From contig OZ024784.1 of NCBI GenBank assembly GCA_964017065.1, positions 2,826,152-2,890,151 of the forward strand: DNA of 64,000 nt, given 5' to 3'. The notes beneath the pieces are model-generated. The model was not told where the DNA came from and did no database searches. It saw nothing but the letters and a program-made list of their open reading frames with translations. The translations under genes were made by a program, and so were the position numbers. Every line of letters starts with the position of its first letter. Within the stretch, counting starts at the first letter, position 1. Origin of the DNA: Haliclona indistincta (lineage: Eukaryota; Porifera; Demospongiae; Haplosclerida; Chalinidae). Below, one piece after another: positions 26,481 through 37,624 of this stretch.

Positions 26481-26851
26481 CTAGGGTGTTAAATAGACAG
26501 TACATCTATTTGTCAGAAACTTTTTTCCAGGTGTAAAACTATACTGTAATTAATTTTAGGAAATTTTCGAAGTTAAAATTTTTTCGTGAATCAGGTCAAC
26601 CACAAAAATAAACATAAATTATTATGACAATTTTGAAAATAATTATTTACTACAGTGAATTTTTATATATAGTACGTACATCTAATACCTATTTGTAAGT
26701 AATTCATTACAATATTTATGCTGTTTACTTTGCCCTGGAGATTATGCAAAATTTACAGGCTTTGAGAGCACAAGAAAAACACAACGTTTACAGTAGGATG
26801 TTTCTCATGCATAAACACTCTGATTACAATTTAGCACACCACTGAAGTCAC

Positions 26852-27762
26852 TCAGTTGTCGTACTGGTTGTACACTCTGTAGTTGTTAATAGTTACTACT
26901 ACAACGATGATATTGATCACGACTGCCAACACCCAGCTGATTACAGTAGCAACATTCAAACCAAGAGCAATTCTTCCTTTGGTTTGAGCTGAATCGGTTC
27001 TTCCACATCGGTCATCGTCACGTGCCTGAAGACAAACATTAACCACAGCACACATGTAGCAATGCATAATGCCTCACACTCATTGCAAACACCACAGCTG
27101 GTATAGTGCACACCAGAAATATCATTCCACAGCATGCGCTCAGAATAACCATGATAACAGAGAGAGTGAGAAAATGATCACCCACAGGACGAGTCTCAAT
27201 CACAACTGGTGACGGAGCTGTCTGTTGTCCTACTACGACAACATTTGTGTTCTGCATAATAACAGTATCATAATACACTATTCTTATAAAACAGATGTAT
27301 GTCAACATTGTGTACAAACAATGATAACATTATTGATTCACACAATTATTGAAACTGAATTTGTGAATAGAAGTTACAAACTGGTTGCATAGGTAAGGGC
27401 ACCTGCTGTGCATGTAGCCAGACAACACACCTGCTGTTGCTGTTGAAAAGGTGGCGGGTAATTGTATTGTGGAGGAGCTGGTTGATAGCTGCTAGGTGCA
27501 GGTTGGAAAGAAGGTTGCGGATAATCAGGTGGTTGGTGAAGTTGTGGAGGGGGCTGATATCCAGCATTAAAGCCATATGGCTGTGAAGCTGCACTTTGGT
27601 ACTCTGGAATGCTAGGTTTTGCTCCTTCCTCTATCAAAGGACTATTAATCTGTACGAGTGAAACATTAAGGACTCTGCACTGAGTGCATAGAAAAATTCA
27701 TACAGCAGCTGAATGTGCAGTGAAAAGAAGTTGTGCTGATACATGCAGCTAACCTGAGCCAT
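26852..27762 (-). CDS. CD225/dispanin protein D
   Basis: Four exons (27754-27762, 27431-27649, 27078-27251, 26852-27025) encode 191 residues, with the same exon plan and phases as gene C. The Pro-rich exon reads KPSIPEYQSAASQPYGFNAG and continues with repeated QPPP/QPAPxxYQP units. Exon 3 is NTNVVVVGQQTAPSP plus the hydrophobic segment LTLSVIMVILSACCGMIFLV. Exon 4 is ARDDDRCGRTDSAQTKGRIA plus the second segment, ending VYNQYDN. Introns and 3' flank are also alike between C and D (TGCTGTTTACTTTGCCCTGG recurs at about 20893 and 26718), so the duplication is recent. A small inverted-repeat element sits just upstream. Confidence 0.87.
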
Positions 27763-27899
27763 TACTGCAGTTGATACCTGTCAGGTTTGTCGAAGAGATC
27801 TCCACGGTACCACTGAATGACTATCTTTCGTAACAACGCTAGCTTTTACTATACTATGCGCGAAGTAATAATATTGCGCACGTGTACGCATGCGCAATT

Positions 27900-28124
27900 G
27901 AAGGGCTCCGGTAAAAAACGGCACTAAAACGTTTTTCACCAATCTTCAGTTTATATGCATTAGCAGACTGCATCAATGCTTGAAGAACCCCTAGTACAAT
28001 TAATAGTGTTCACCGATCAGCGCTTTGTCACATACGCATCGGCACGGTGACAATCCGAACTTCAGCTTCGTTTTCTCGCAATATACGGAAAACGTTTAAT
28101 TGCCGTTTTTCACCGGAGCCCTTC
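27900..28124. mobile_element. 225-bp inverted-repeat element upstream of CD225 gene D
   Basis: The left end GAAGGGCTCCGGTAAAAAAC matches the reverse complement of the right end with one mismatch (24-bp arms GAAGGGCTCCGGT...CGGCA). No coding capacity and no clear target duplication. It begins where the C/D segmental similarity stops. Confidence 0.65.
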
Positions 28125-28391
28125 ATGGACGACGCGCATGGCGCGGCGCTGATCAGCACACGTACGTACGTAGTGCTACGTACACGCACACTACTTACGC
28201 TTGAATTAATTTCACCAGTACAAAGAAACAGGTTTTACTACTGCAGCTAGCACTAATGGTTCATAAACCTTCAAAAAAATCAATTAAAACACTCAGTAGA
28301 TAATTAATAATGCACACTTCTTATGATTGTCTCTAGTTACAAATAAATGCATGCAGTTAAGAACTAATATTCATGTTAGTTCAAGGAAATG

Positions 28392-29113
28392 CTAACCACT
28401 ATAGCGAGAAGAAGACTGACTGCTAGCTGCAGCATTTGTTATAGCTGCAATAAGTATGATATTGAACATAAGTACTGATACCCAGCTGACTATAGTAGCA
28501 ATATTCAAGCCAAGAGCAATTCTTCCTTTGGTTCGAGCTGAATCAGTTCTTCCACATCGGTCATCCTCACGTGCCTAAACAGCAAGAAGAAATCACCGGT
28601 AGCAAGTTACAACAGAGCAAAAAATCTTAATTCTTACACTTGATGCAAGTAGCACAGCTGGTATGGTGCACACCAAGAATATTGTCCCACAGAATATGCT
28701 TAGCATGAGCATAATGATAGAGAGAGTAAGAAAGTGATTACCCACTGAATCAGTCTCGATCACAACTGGTGCAGCTGCCTGTTGTCCTACTACGACAACA
28801 TTTGTGTTAGACTGCATAAAAATGAAATCAACACAATTGTGTTGAAAAGCTCGTCACTGCATAATTATTGCTTGTGCACACATGAATGCATCTGGAGTAC
28901 CTGCTGCTGCTGTTGGACAGGGGCAGGTTGTGGTACAGGTGGAGCTGCTGGCGGGTAATTATATTGTGGAGCTGCAGGCTGATATGGAGGTGCAGGATAA
29001 TTTGCTGCAGGATAATTTGCTGCAGGAGGTGGCTGAGGAGGATATCCAGGATAGCAGGGCTGTGAAGTTGCATCCGGGTATTCTGGAATACCAGGTTTTA
29101 GTCCTTCCTCCAT
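28392..29113 (-). CDS. CD225/dispanin protein E
   Basis: Three coding exons (28901-29113, 28638-28811, 28392-28574) encode 189 residues. The Pro-rich exon starts MEEGLKPGIPEYPD and has PPYQPAAPQYNYPP and poly-Gln. Exon 3 is SNTNVVVVGQQAAAP plus LTLSIIMLMLSIFCGTIFLV. Exon 4 is AREDDRCGRTDSARTKGRIA plus the second hydrophobic segment and a Ser-rich end (SSQSSSRYSG). Genes A, C and D use a separate Met-Ala-Gln exon; here I find none, and translation seems to start at the internal Met of the Pro-rich exon. A 5' untranslated exon ending near 29187 is possible. Confidence 0.82.
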
Positions 29114-29442
29114 TAGACTCTCACTGGAACTCTAGTTGTACTATGAGTATTATGGTTGTGTAAAATACAGATTACACATACCAAGATGCACACTCTAGCT
29201 TGAGCAACTCTTTTTCAATGAAAGTAACAGCTCCTTAACGTTTCTGTTCTTTTATAGGTACAACTAACGTGTACAATGTGTTTATCGCGCATACATTTTC
29301 TGTTTGGCTTGTATGCGGTTCCATTTTCTATTAGCGCCTAAGCATTCAATAATAACCCAGCAACAGCCAATTTTTACAGAAATTTTACTGACTGACGACA
29401 ATAATTATTTTTATTAATTCTGTACTAATAGTTCAACTGGAA
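29114..29442. other. Spacer between NARS2 and CD225 gene E
   Basis: About 330 bp containing the promoter and leader of gene E and the 3' end of NARS2 (AATTATTTTTATTAA near 29402). Nothing else is recognised. Confidence 0.5.
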
Positions 29443-31297
29443 TTACATAGAACACGATTGTAGAAAACGTGGAAATGGAATAGTGTCACGTATGTTTCGA
29501 ATTCCTAATAATGCTTGAATCAGTCGCTCAAATCCTAGACCAAACCCACCGTGTGGAACAGTACCGTACTTACGAAGATCTAAATACCTGGAAAGAAGAG
29601 AGAAATTCATAGACACATTCAGCACTGAATTTATACCATTGATATTCACTGCTCTGCTGAAGATCACTGCAATAAAGTGTATAAGTGTAAAGGGATAAAA
29701 CAGCACTGCTGCAAACCTTTCCAGCTTCTTGGCGAGGAGTTGGAATCTTTCCTCTCTTACTGTTCCACCAGCAACTTCACCGACATTGGGCATTAGTAAG
29801 TCTACGGATAGTGCCTATGGTGTGTATAACACATGGTTCAAGTTCAGCAATCAAACAACTCACAATAGTATCGTCGTCATCTTTACTTCTAGCATAAAAT
29901 GGCTTCATCTTCATGGGATACTCCATTACAAACACTGGCTGGTTGTCGAAGTGTTTCACTAGACATTGTTCGTGCTCGTTGTGAAGGTCTGCTCCCCACT
30001 ACAGAAAACATCACTAGATTATGTACGAGGGTATATCATGTGTGCTTTGAGCCTCAAATTGCTGGTGCTTAATTGATAGACAGGAGTAAACTCCAGACCT
30101 TTGTCAGCTACAATCACAATGTAGCCTTATTCTGTGTTCATAGTCAGCATGGGAGATTGCCCACTAGTGTTAAAAATCACATTCTAGAGTTTACACAAGT
30201 AAAAGTTCCTAAGTGCTTTCAGCCAACAGCTGCAGTTTGTCACATGTGTGGTAAACAACAGAAGCACTGTATAATAAATATATTACAGCGGTTTCACTAC
30301 TTCTTGCAATCTAAAAGCGTCAACTGTAGTGCGTAAACCGTGCTCAATCTAAATCACGCAATGTAATAAACCTTCCAAATAAGGCACGGATGACGATTTA
30401 CGCTTTGTGGCTGTTGCAAGGAGTAGTAAAACCGCTGTACTGGTTTGTTCATTTTGTAGTAGGTTACAGCGCATATGGTTATACATATAATACGAAATGT
30501 GGAATTGAAACAGGCATGGACTTTGTCCAAATAACAGTTATGAGATTTTAAACTTGCCTTGGGTAAATAGTCAAAAATAGCACCATCTTCTTGTTTCTGT
30601 TTCAAAATATCAACTGCTTCAGTGTAAGTTATCCTAAGTACAGTGTTAAAACATTAATGTATTTTTAAACAAACTAGAACCTTTTAAATGGTTTCTCCAG
30701 CATATTGGCTACATATTCCTAGCAGAGAGACAAAACTGAAAATTTACACAATAGTTAACTATGAATCACTTTGATAGTTGGGACTGTTGTATTCTGATGA
30801 AATAGTTCCACTTCTTTTGAGGACTTAGACAATATTGCTTCTGTGGTGTGTTTGCATAGACTTTCAATCACCTGTTTGCTGATAACAGGAGCTCATAAGC
30901 ATAATATAATATTCCACCTCTATAATCTCCTCCAAGCTGTGTTCACTGTCCGTCACCATTTCAGCCTCCACCATATTAAACTCAGCGAGGTGTCTACTAG
31001 TGTGAGACTTTTCAGCACGAAAAGTGGGACCGAACGTGTAAACCTTTGACATTCCTCCGCTACAGAAAACAAAGAGTAGTGGACTATATAAATACAAATT
31101 CCATGTGTCTATGGGATTTGGAAAAGAATCCCTTGAATATGTCTATAGATCAGTTTCTGTGGTGATCTAAACCCTGTAGACACCTCAAATTCATTGACAA
31201 TGAACAAATTCAGCAAACACACACACACACTCACACACCCACACACCCACACACACTCACACACCCACACACACACACACACTCACACGCACGCACG

Positions 31298-31328
<31 letters not shown>

Positions 31329-32591
31329 ACCAGGTGACAGCTTCTGCATGCAGCTGTCCAGACACTGTCAGATACACAGGAGCGTTGAAAAATTCACGAG
31401 ATTGTTCTGTTTCTGAAGCATTTGTATCTTGCATTCGCTGCACAAAAGGATGTTGCTGAGTGATGTTAAGTAAAGAAGTGGAAAAAGACACACCATCACA
31501 CGAAATACATCACTGCCGCCTTCACAGTCACTGGAAGTAAGAACTGGTGTGTGAACATTAAGGAATTCATGACGCTAAGGAAACAAGATGAGTGAGACAC
31601 AACACAGTATGCAGTTATAAGTGTGTATACCTGGAAGTAGTCATTGATGGCTGTTGTTGCTGTGTTTCGTACTCTCAGTAGTGCAGCAAACATGCTTGTT
31701 CTTGCCCTTAAATGAGGATAATTACGAGAGTAGTCTAAACCTTGAGGTGTGTGTGGCTGGAATGGATACTCCTACAAGAAAGGAAGATGCTACATTCAGT
31801 GTAGTGTGTAATACAAAATTTCATTGTGCATCTATGCGATGGCTGTACGATGGTTGCAAGTATTATTTTGTGCACTTTGCAGGTATTAAATTTAAGGTTC
31901 TTCGGAAAAAAATAAACAGCTATAGCTGGATTAGAATTAGTGCATCCTGATCAATTTCCCAGTTACAGTTTTTAGTAAGATCTTGCTGTGTATGAGCATA
32001 GTCTCAGTAGGTTACCATACCAATAGCTACATGTATGTGAGGTTAAACACTTTATTGTGAACGTCTCAGACCCTAGTTCACACCAATTAAGATCCGGCCA
32101 GTGAGACTAATAACAAAATACTAGAGATCATCAACAAACCTTTGAATTGCATTCTCCTAATATCTGTAGCTTTGTTGCGGACATCTCAAAGTCCTGTTGT
32201 GGATGTCTACTGGGTACTATTTGACCCTCAATCAGCACCGAGCACCCTAATGACAGGGTCTGACCACTAGCATTTAAACCCATAATCATTTAAATTTAAG
32301 TGGACATTATGCGACAACCTACATAGGGAATAGATCAGCTGAAGCAACTACTTGCAAGTTGCTGTGTGACGATCCATCACTGACGTCGACGAAAAAGAAG
32401 CGTTTGTACTTGCGGACTGATCTAACCCATCCCTGCACACGACGAGGCAGTAATGACAGTATTGTATGCGCTGCATTCAGTACCTGAATCTTGATGTTAT
32501 TCTCGCCGCTCTGCTCGCACTCTGCGGATCTGAGCGCCTGGAGTATAGACGTTCTCCAAGACCGTAGCAAAGAGAGCCCAGCGCGAACCAT
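29443..32591 (-). CDS. NARS2: Mitochondrial asparaginyl-tRNA synthetase
   Basis: Class II aaRS that charges mitochondrial tRNA-Asn. Exon 1 begins [20 protein letters not shown], a basic amphipathic start that fits a mitochondrial targeting signal. The OB-fold anticodon domain follows ([20 protein letters not shown], then [11 protein letters not shown]). Catalytic pieces include [33 protein letters not shown], motif 2 [11 protein letters not shown] with [44 protein letters not shown] and motif 3 [16 protein letters not shown]. The protein ends [14 protein letters not shown]. About a dozen exons are implied. One intron (about 31210-31330) is filled by a CA/CACAC microsatellite and another carries a 156-bp foldback. 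Confidence 0.93.
30284..30439. mobile_element. 156-bp foldback element in a NARS2 intron
   Basis: The ends TACAGCGGTTTCACTAC... and ...GTAGTAAAACCGCTGTA are inverted copies over about 26 bp with three mismatches. No coding capacity. It is one of several inverted-repeat elements in this window. Confidence 0.55.
31214..31330. repeat. CA-type microsatellite in a NARS2 intron
   Basis: About 115 bp of (CA)n interrupted by CT and CG steps (ACACACTCACACACCCACAC). Any reading frame across it is a by-product of the repeat. Confidence 0.9.
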
Positions 32592-32763
32592 TTTTACAAC
32601 ACGCTCGACAACACGTGTTTGCTAGCCCCACCCACTCAACCAAAATTCAGCTTTAGAGTAACAGTTACAGTGCAATCTATGATTGCAGAATTTACAGTAT
32701 CAATGAAATCATGCATACTTAGTAGTACTGCAATGTTCATGTTCACATCTCACGGAATGTGCA

Positions 32764-35276
32764 CTAGACAGCATTTGCAATTGCAACGATGAATACCAAA
32801 ACTCCCCAGGAGACTACTGCTGCTATGTTAAGACCCAGTGCAATATGGCCTTTGCTTCGGGCACCTGCTGTGTTACCAGCACGATCTTCATCGCGTGCCT
32901 ATAGAAAATGAAGAATATACTACAGCAGACATTTAAGATACTGATAGCATACACTTGAAGCCACAAACAGCGCTGGCAGAGTGCATGTCAGAAATATGCA
33001 ACCACACAAGAAACTGATGATGACCATGACCAGAGATAAAGTATAGAAGTGGTCTTTAACTGGTACAGAATGCACAATAGTTGTTGTTGCTGGTTGCTGC
33101 TGCTGCTGTACTATCACCACATTAGTGCTGGCCTAGAGAAGATAAGACATTTGTGATCACTATTATTCTACTAGCATAGTGCTATACTTATATTAGGGAG
33201 GCACGGTAGTGACTCCCTATGTAGGAATAAACGAGAAAACAAAATGGCGGCTACATACAATGTAATAGCGTTCAAACGCTGATATTTCGCCTGGTGATGA
33301 ATTTAATACGTCCAAAAACACTTAGACCTGCTCTCTGGCGTTGCCCCATCTTACAGTAGCAAGGAGATTGCTCGAAATTGTTACTAAAGTGGCGAACCAG
33401 GAAATGGTGAAAATCGAGTTTCGTCATCTTCTTTCTTCAGCGCGCCTGACGCCTTTACGCGAGCAGTGCCGAGACCAATACACCCACGAACAGTCGTGAA
33501 ATTATCCTGGCAGGTGCCTTTTGAACTTAGTTTTTAGCGAAACGACGATATACATTTGACGAGTTCACGATCACGAACAGTTGTCAGCTAAGTGTTAGAC
33601 GCCATATTGTGAATACGCACGTGACCAATCACACGAATTCTAGAAGTAGAGTATCGCCGTATGGAGGGCGTCTGGAGTCTTCGAAGAACAACTCAACGAG
33701 TAAGCTCGTGTAGTATCACCGTTCTGCTGCTTGCCAGATAGTATCACAGCCGTACCAAATTTTCTAAACAAGAGTGGGCGGGGCTCGTATGCTGTGCATA
33801 TGCATTCCTGCAGCATGCATGAATGGTTTAATAATAATTATGAGCTACAATTTGAAATAGAGCTCACATAAAGAAATTATCAACAAAAGCAAACCAAACT
33901 AATGGTGGAAACAAATTAGAGATGCATGATCTTGCCGAATTCGCAACTCACTAAAAAAGAAAAAAGGACACAAACAAGAAAATAAAAAAGATTTCTAACG
34001 AAATCAAAAAGATGTAGGGATAAAGAAATCTGCTACTGGTCCACAATGTAAACCAACAAGGAACTAACATGGAATGGCAACACGATGACTTGCTAACAGA
34101 CCATAGATCCCTACATCAGTGGCTGTACATAAGATTTTGATTATACAATATTTGTCACAAGCTGAATTCAATGCATGTCAGGTGTCAGTCAACAGCAAAT
34201 AGCTGAACTGCTATAGTCAACCACAGCAGCCACTGATGAAGGGATCTATGGTCTGTTAGCAAGTCATCGTGTTGCCATTCCATGTTAGTTCCTTGTTGGT
34301 TTACATTGTGGACCAGTAGCAGATTTCTTTATCCCTACATCTTTTTGATTTCGTTAGAAATCTTTTTTATTTTCTTTGTACAGTGTAATAGCATTATAAT
34401 GATAAAAAGGAAAATAATTATATTTCGTAGACAATACTAGCAATTATATAGTGGTGTGATTCAACCACGCCCCGCATACCAGTGGATATACCTAGAATAA
34501 CTTTCTGATTACCATCATGATTCTCTTTACTTAGGGGGTGGCATTACTTGTTGTTGGACAGGTGGTGGTGGTTGTTGGTCAGGATAATACCCAGGAGGAG
34601 GACCTGTTGGGTATTGCTGTGGAGGAGCTTGCTGTGGATACTGCGGTCCTGGTGGGTAAGCACTTGGTGGAGTGGGTTGGTATGGGGGTTGACCAGCTGG
34701 TGGATATGGAGCTTGATCAGGTTGGTGGTATGGCTGCTGATCAGGTGGATATTGGGGTTGGGCAGGTTGGTACTGGGGTTGAGCAGCAGGTGGATATGCA
34801 GCTTCAGTAGGCTGGTATGGATAGCCTTGGTTAAAAGCAGGGTCCTGTGATGAAGCAAGAGTACTATTGGTCATGTTTAGTGCATGTGATTGGCTAGTAA
34901 CAGTTGTACTGTACAACATATCGTATAGCAGGAACATGAAAAAAAGGAATATCTGTAACTCGTCTCTCCTAGAACGAGACAATAAATTATTTCTTGCAGA
35001 TAGTTTCCCTGTTTATGGTGATACATGCAAATCAACATGTACATGCAGGTTAATAAGGCGCACGCATGTACACGATGCCTGCTGTATGATGCCTTCATTC
35101 TACGGCACTGCCTCGTGAACGCAACGTGATTAGCTTATTATGCGCTAAAGCAGCAACATTTTAAGCACTTACCGTCATAACGGGAGGGGCTGATGGGTTT
35201 TCGTTGTAGCCTAGAAACACAGCGACCCCAATTATATCATAATACAGCATCATCATATTATTTGCTCACCTTCCAT
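32764..35276 (-). CDS. CD225/dispanin protein F
   Basis: Five exons (35270-35276, 35173-35210, 34548-34844, 32953-33132, 32764-32898) encode 218 residues. Exons 1-2 give MEGYNENPSAPPVMT. Exon 3 is a long Pro/Gln/Tyr tract (YPPAAQPQYQPAQPQYPP and similar, GPPPGYYPDQ). Exon 4 is STNVVIVQQQQQ plus the hydrophobic segment YTLSLVMVIISFLCGCIFLT. Exon 5 is ARDEDRAGNTAGARSKGHIA plus the second segment, ending at TAG 32764-32766. It is the most divergent member of the cluster: an extra N-terminal exon replaces Met-Ala-Gln, and the poly-Pro region is longer. Intron 3 (33133-34547) is 1.4 kb and contains a 150-bp-arm inverted repeat. Confidence 0.85.
33198..33757. mobile_element. Possible inverted-repeat element in intron 3 of CD225 gene F
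   Basis: GGCACGGTAGTGACTCC near 33203 and AGTATCACAGCCGTACC near 33734 look like imperfect terminal inverted repeats. The interior is richer in CG than its surroundings and has no coding capacity. The match is short and imperfect, so this is tentative. Confidence 0.3.
33976..34376. repeat. Near-perfect 150-bp inverted repeat (101-bp spacer)
   Basis: Arms 33976-34125 and 34227-34376 are reverse complements of each other, with only one or two mismatches seen. A transcript would fold into a very long hairpin. The arms begin AAGAAAATAAAAAAGATTTC and end ATCAGTGGCTG. No target duplication is clear. It lies inside the longest intron of CD225 gene F. Confidence 0.88.
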
Positions 35277-35513
35277 TGCCGAAAAGCCTAGAGTACTACT
35301 TTTGCGCCAACAAAGCCCAGTCGTAATGCAGAGACGGAGAGACCGCACCTCTATTCTTTTGCAGTGCAGCAGTTTGATCGTGCACGTGATCTTTTAGCCG
35401 TGCATATCCGCATGCGCATATCGCATGCAGAATAATTAATTTTCTGCAACAGTATTTTATTATCATTCTGCAACCAGTCTTCAATTATCATTAATTCTGG
35501 TATCCCGCCACCA

Positions 35514-36130
35514 ATTCATGACTTCTGCAAGTAGCTGTATTTCTGGCCAAGGGTATTCGTGCAGACAGAGTTGCTGCGTGCAGTGAGTTTGCTTGTCTAT
35601 CGATAGGCATCGAATAATAGCAAATTTCAGCAACGCAATGTTAGCCAACGCAGAGCGACGAGCTCAGTAAACACTTTTCTTTAGCTGTGCGAAAGGTACG
35701 AAGCTAAAACTGCTCAAGCAAGCTCATCTGCCACCTGTGCAGGTATTTATGCGATGCTTTAGTCGAGCGCTGCTCGTACGCGATATTACAGCAACGCAGC
35801 CTGGCACTGCTGTAATATCGTAGCTGTAATATCGCGTACGATCGAGTATTGCTCGGCAAAATCATCGCATAAATACCTGCACAGATGGCAGATGAGCTTG
35901 CTTGAGCAGTTTTAGATTCGTATCTTTCGCACAACTAAAGAAAAAGTGTTTACAATCGATCGTGCTTAGTCTTCACAGGGCAAGCTCGTAGCTCCGCGAT
36001 GGCTAACGCTGCATTGCTGAAATTTGCTATATTCGATGCACATCGATAGGCAAGCAAAATGCACGCAGCAACTCTATCTGCACAAATACCCATGGCTAGG
36101 AAAATACAGCTACTTGCAAAAGTCATGAAT
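35514..36130. repeat. 617-bp foldback element
   Basis: The outer ends ATTCATGACTTCTGCAAGTA and TACTTGCAAAAGTCATGAAT are inverted copies. The inverted similarity continues with interruptions to the centre near 35810, giving arms of roughly 300 bp. Inner segments (GCAGGTATTTATGCGATG, GATATTACAGC) pair very well. No reading frame is supported. It lies between CD225 gene F and GNPDA. Confidence 0.8.
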
Positions 36131-36199
36131 ATCAAACAAGTGAGACGTAACAACATAATTATTGAAGGTCATTCAAAGAAGAGCAAAAACACAGTTAAA

Positions 36200-37485
36200 T
36201 TAGGAGACATCCGATAACTGCGGCATCTCTTGTACCAGTTGATTGTGCACATCCATCAATCCTTTGAAATATTTCACAGTCTTCACTCGTAGCTCTAGAG
36301 TAGCATCTTCATCGCATACAAATGTAGTCCGTGGGTGCTGCTGAAATGCAGACACAGTCCACATGTGACTCACTCCTTCTTCTACTGCTTTGTAAAGAGC
36401 GAATGATTTGTGTGCGCCAGTGATCACTATCATCACCTGGACAAAGATTATGCAAAAGAAAAGGTAGAATAACCAACAGTCTGGTTGCAAGAAGAATGCT
36501 TTTCATACCTCTCGAGCACCCATGACAGTTCCTACACCAACTGTGAGAGCAGCTTTTGGTACTTTGCTCACATCACCACCAAAGAATCTGGCATTAGCCA
36601 TTATGGTGTCCACTGCCAGCGACTTTATGCGTGTTTTTGAAACGAGTGATGATCCTGGTTCATTGAATGCTATGTGTCCATCAGGACCAATGCCTATAAA
36701 GAGATAGTATGAAAAGCATAATAAGACAACCCACACATCTAGTTTTAGCATTGCTAAGGACAAAAAAAATCACTGTAGTAGTAACAGTGCATTACACACA
36801 GTGCACTACTTGTTACTGTGAGCACTCTTACGTGAAGAAAAACTGTTTCAGATAATGTAAACCTTGCACACACGCCGAGGGTTAACTAGCTACCTCTTGT
36901 CTACCTCTCAATCAGTTATATCACCTTTCAGGAGATCATAATCGACCACGCCTAGGTGCAGTCGATTATGGGCTCCTGTGTTTCCCCAGCAATGACAGCA
37001 TACCTCCTATAAATAGTTCTACACCTCCAGCTTCCATTATCTTTTCCTCGTATAGTTCACACTCCTTCTGCAGATCAGGTGCATTGCCGTCAAGTATGTG
37101 TGCGTTCTTTGGGTCTATGTCTATGTGTTTGAAGAAGTTGTTCCACATGTAACTGTGATAGCTCTCAGGGTGTTCCTCTGGGATGGCTACATACTCGTCC
37201 ATGTTGAATGTTGTGACATACTTGAATGAGAGCTGACCAGCTTTGTGGAATTCGATCAGCTTTTTGTACATACCGAGTGGAGTGCCACCTGGGATTACAA
37301 AAACAGTAGGTTCACAGAACAGCAGCATGCAAACACGACCACGTGCATAGCTCCTTTTTACCGGTAGGCAGTCCTAGCACAAAATGACGGTCAGGACCAG
37401 GCTTGAACGCCTGGATACGATTTCTGACGTACTTAGCGGCCCATTCACTCGCTTTGTCGTAGTCATCGAGTATAACAAGACGCAT
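36200..37485 (-). CDS. GNPDA1: Glucosamine-6-phosphate deaminase
   Basis: Four exons (37362-37485, 37004-37288, 36509-36693, 36200-36436) give 276 residues, the normal family length. The enzyme converts glucosamine-6-phosphate to fructose-6-phosphate and ammonia in the cytosol, linking amino-sugar breakdown to glycolysis. Signatures present: start [19 protein letters not shown], the phosphate loop [15 protein letters not shown], the base-containing segment FNMDEYV and the catalytic loop [17 protein letters not shown] (Asp, His and Glu in place), then [13 protein letters not shown] and [11 protein letters not shown]. The intron between exons 2 and 3 contains a 50-bp CAGGAG/CTCCTG inverted repeat. 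Confidence 0.96.
36929..36978. mobile_element. 50-bp inverted repeat, sibling of the palindrome at 26091
   Basis: CAGGAGATCATAATCGAC and its near-exact inverted copy GTCGATTATGGGCTCCTG surround a 14-bp loop. Ends and the ATAAT step match the perfect palindrome at 26091-26138. It sits in a GNPDA intron, about 25 bp from the exon 2 splice donor (minus strand). Confidence 0.6.
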
Positions 37486-37624
37486 TTTTGCTTCTTCGAG
37501 CCCTTGTCCCTAGCTAGCCACACCTACCTGTGGTAATGATTGGGCGGAGGCACAATCGCCAATGGATACGATTGTGATAGGATAATAAACAATCTATTAT
37601 AAAAACACACACAAAAAACTTGAA

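Noticed and set aside
28150..28200. CGTACG-rich palindromic patch as a regulatory site or origin
   Set aside because: Short alternating ACGT repeat, likely chance low-complexity sequence.
34538..34858. Plus- and minus-strand Val/Trp/Leu-rich frames over the CD225-F Pro-rich exon
   Set aside because: Shadow frames of a repetitive Pro/Gln/Tyr exon without stops.
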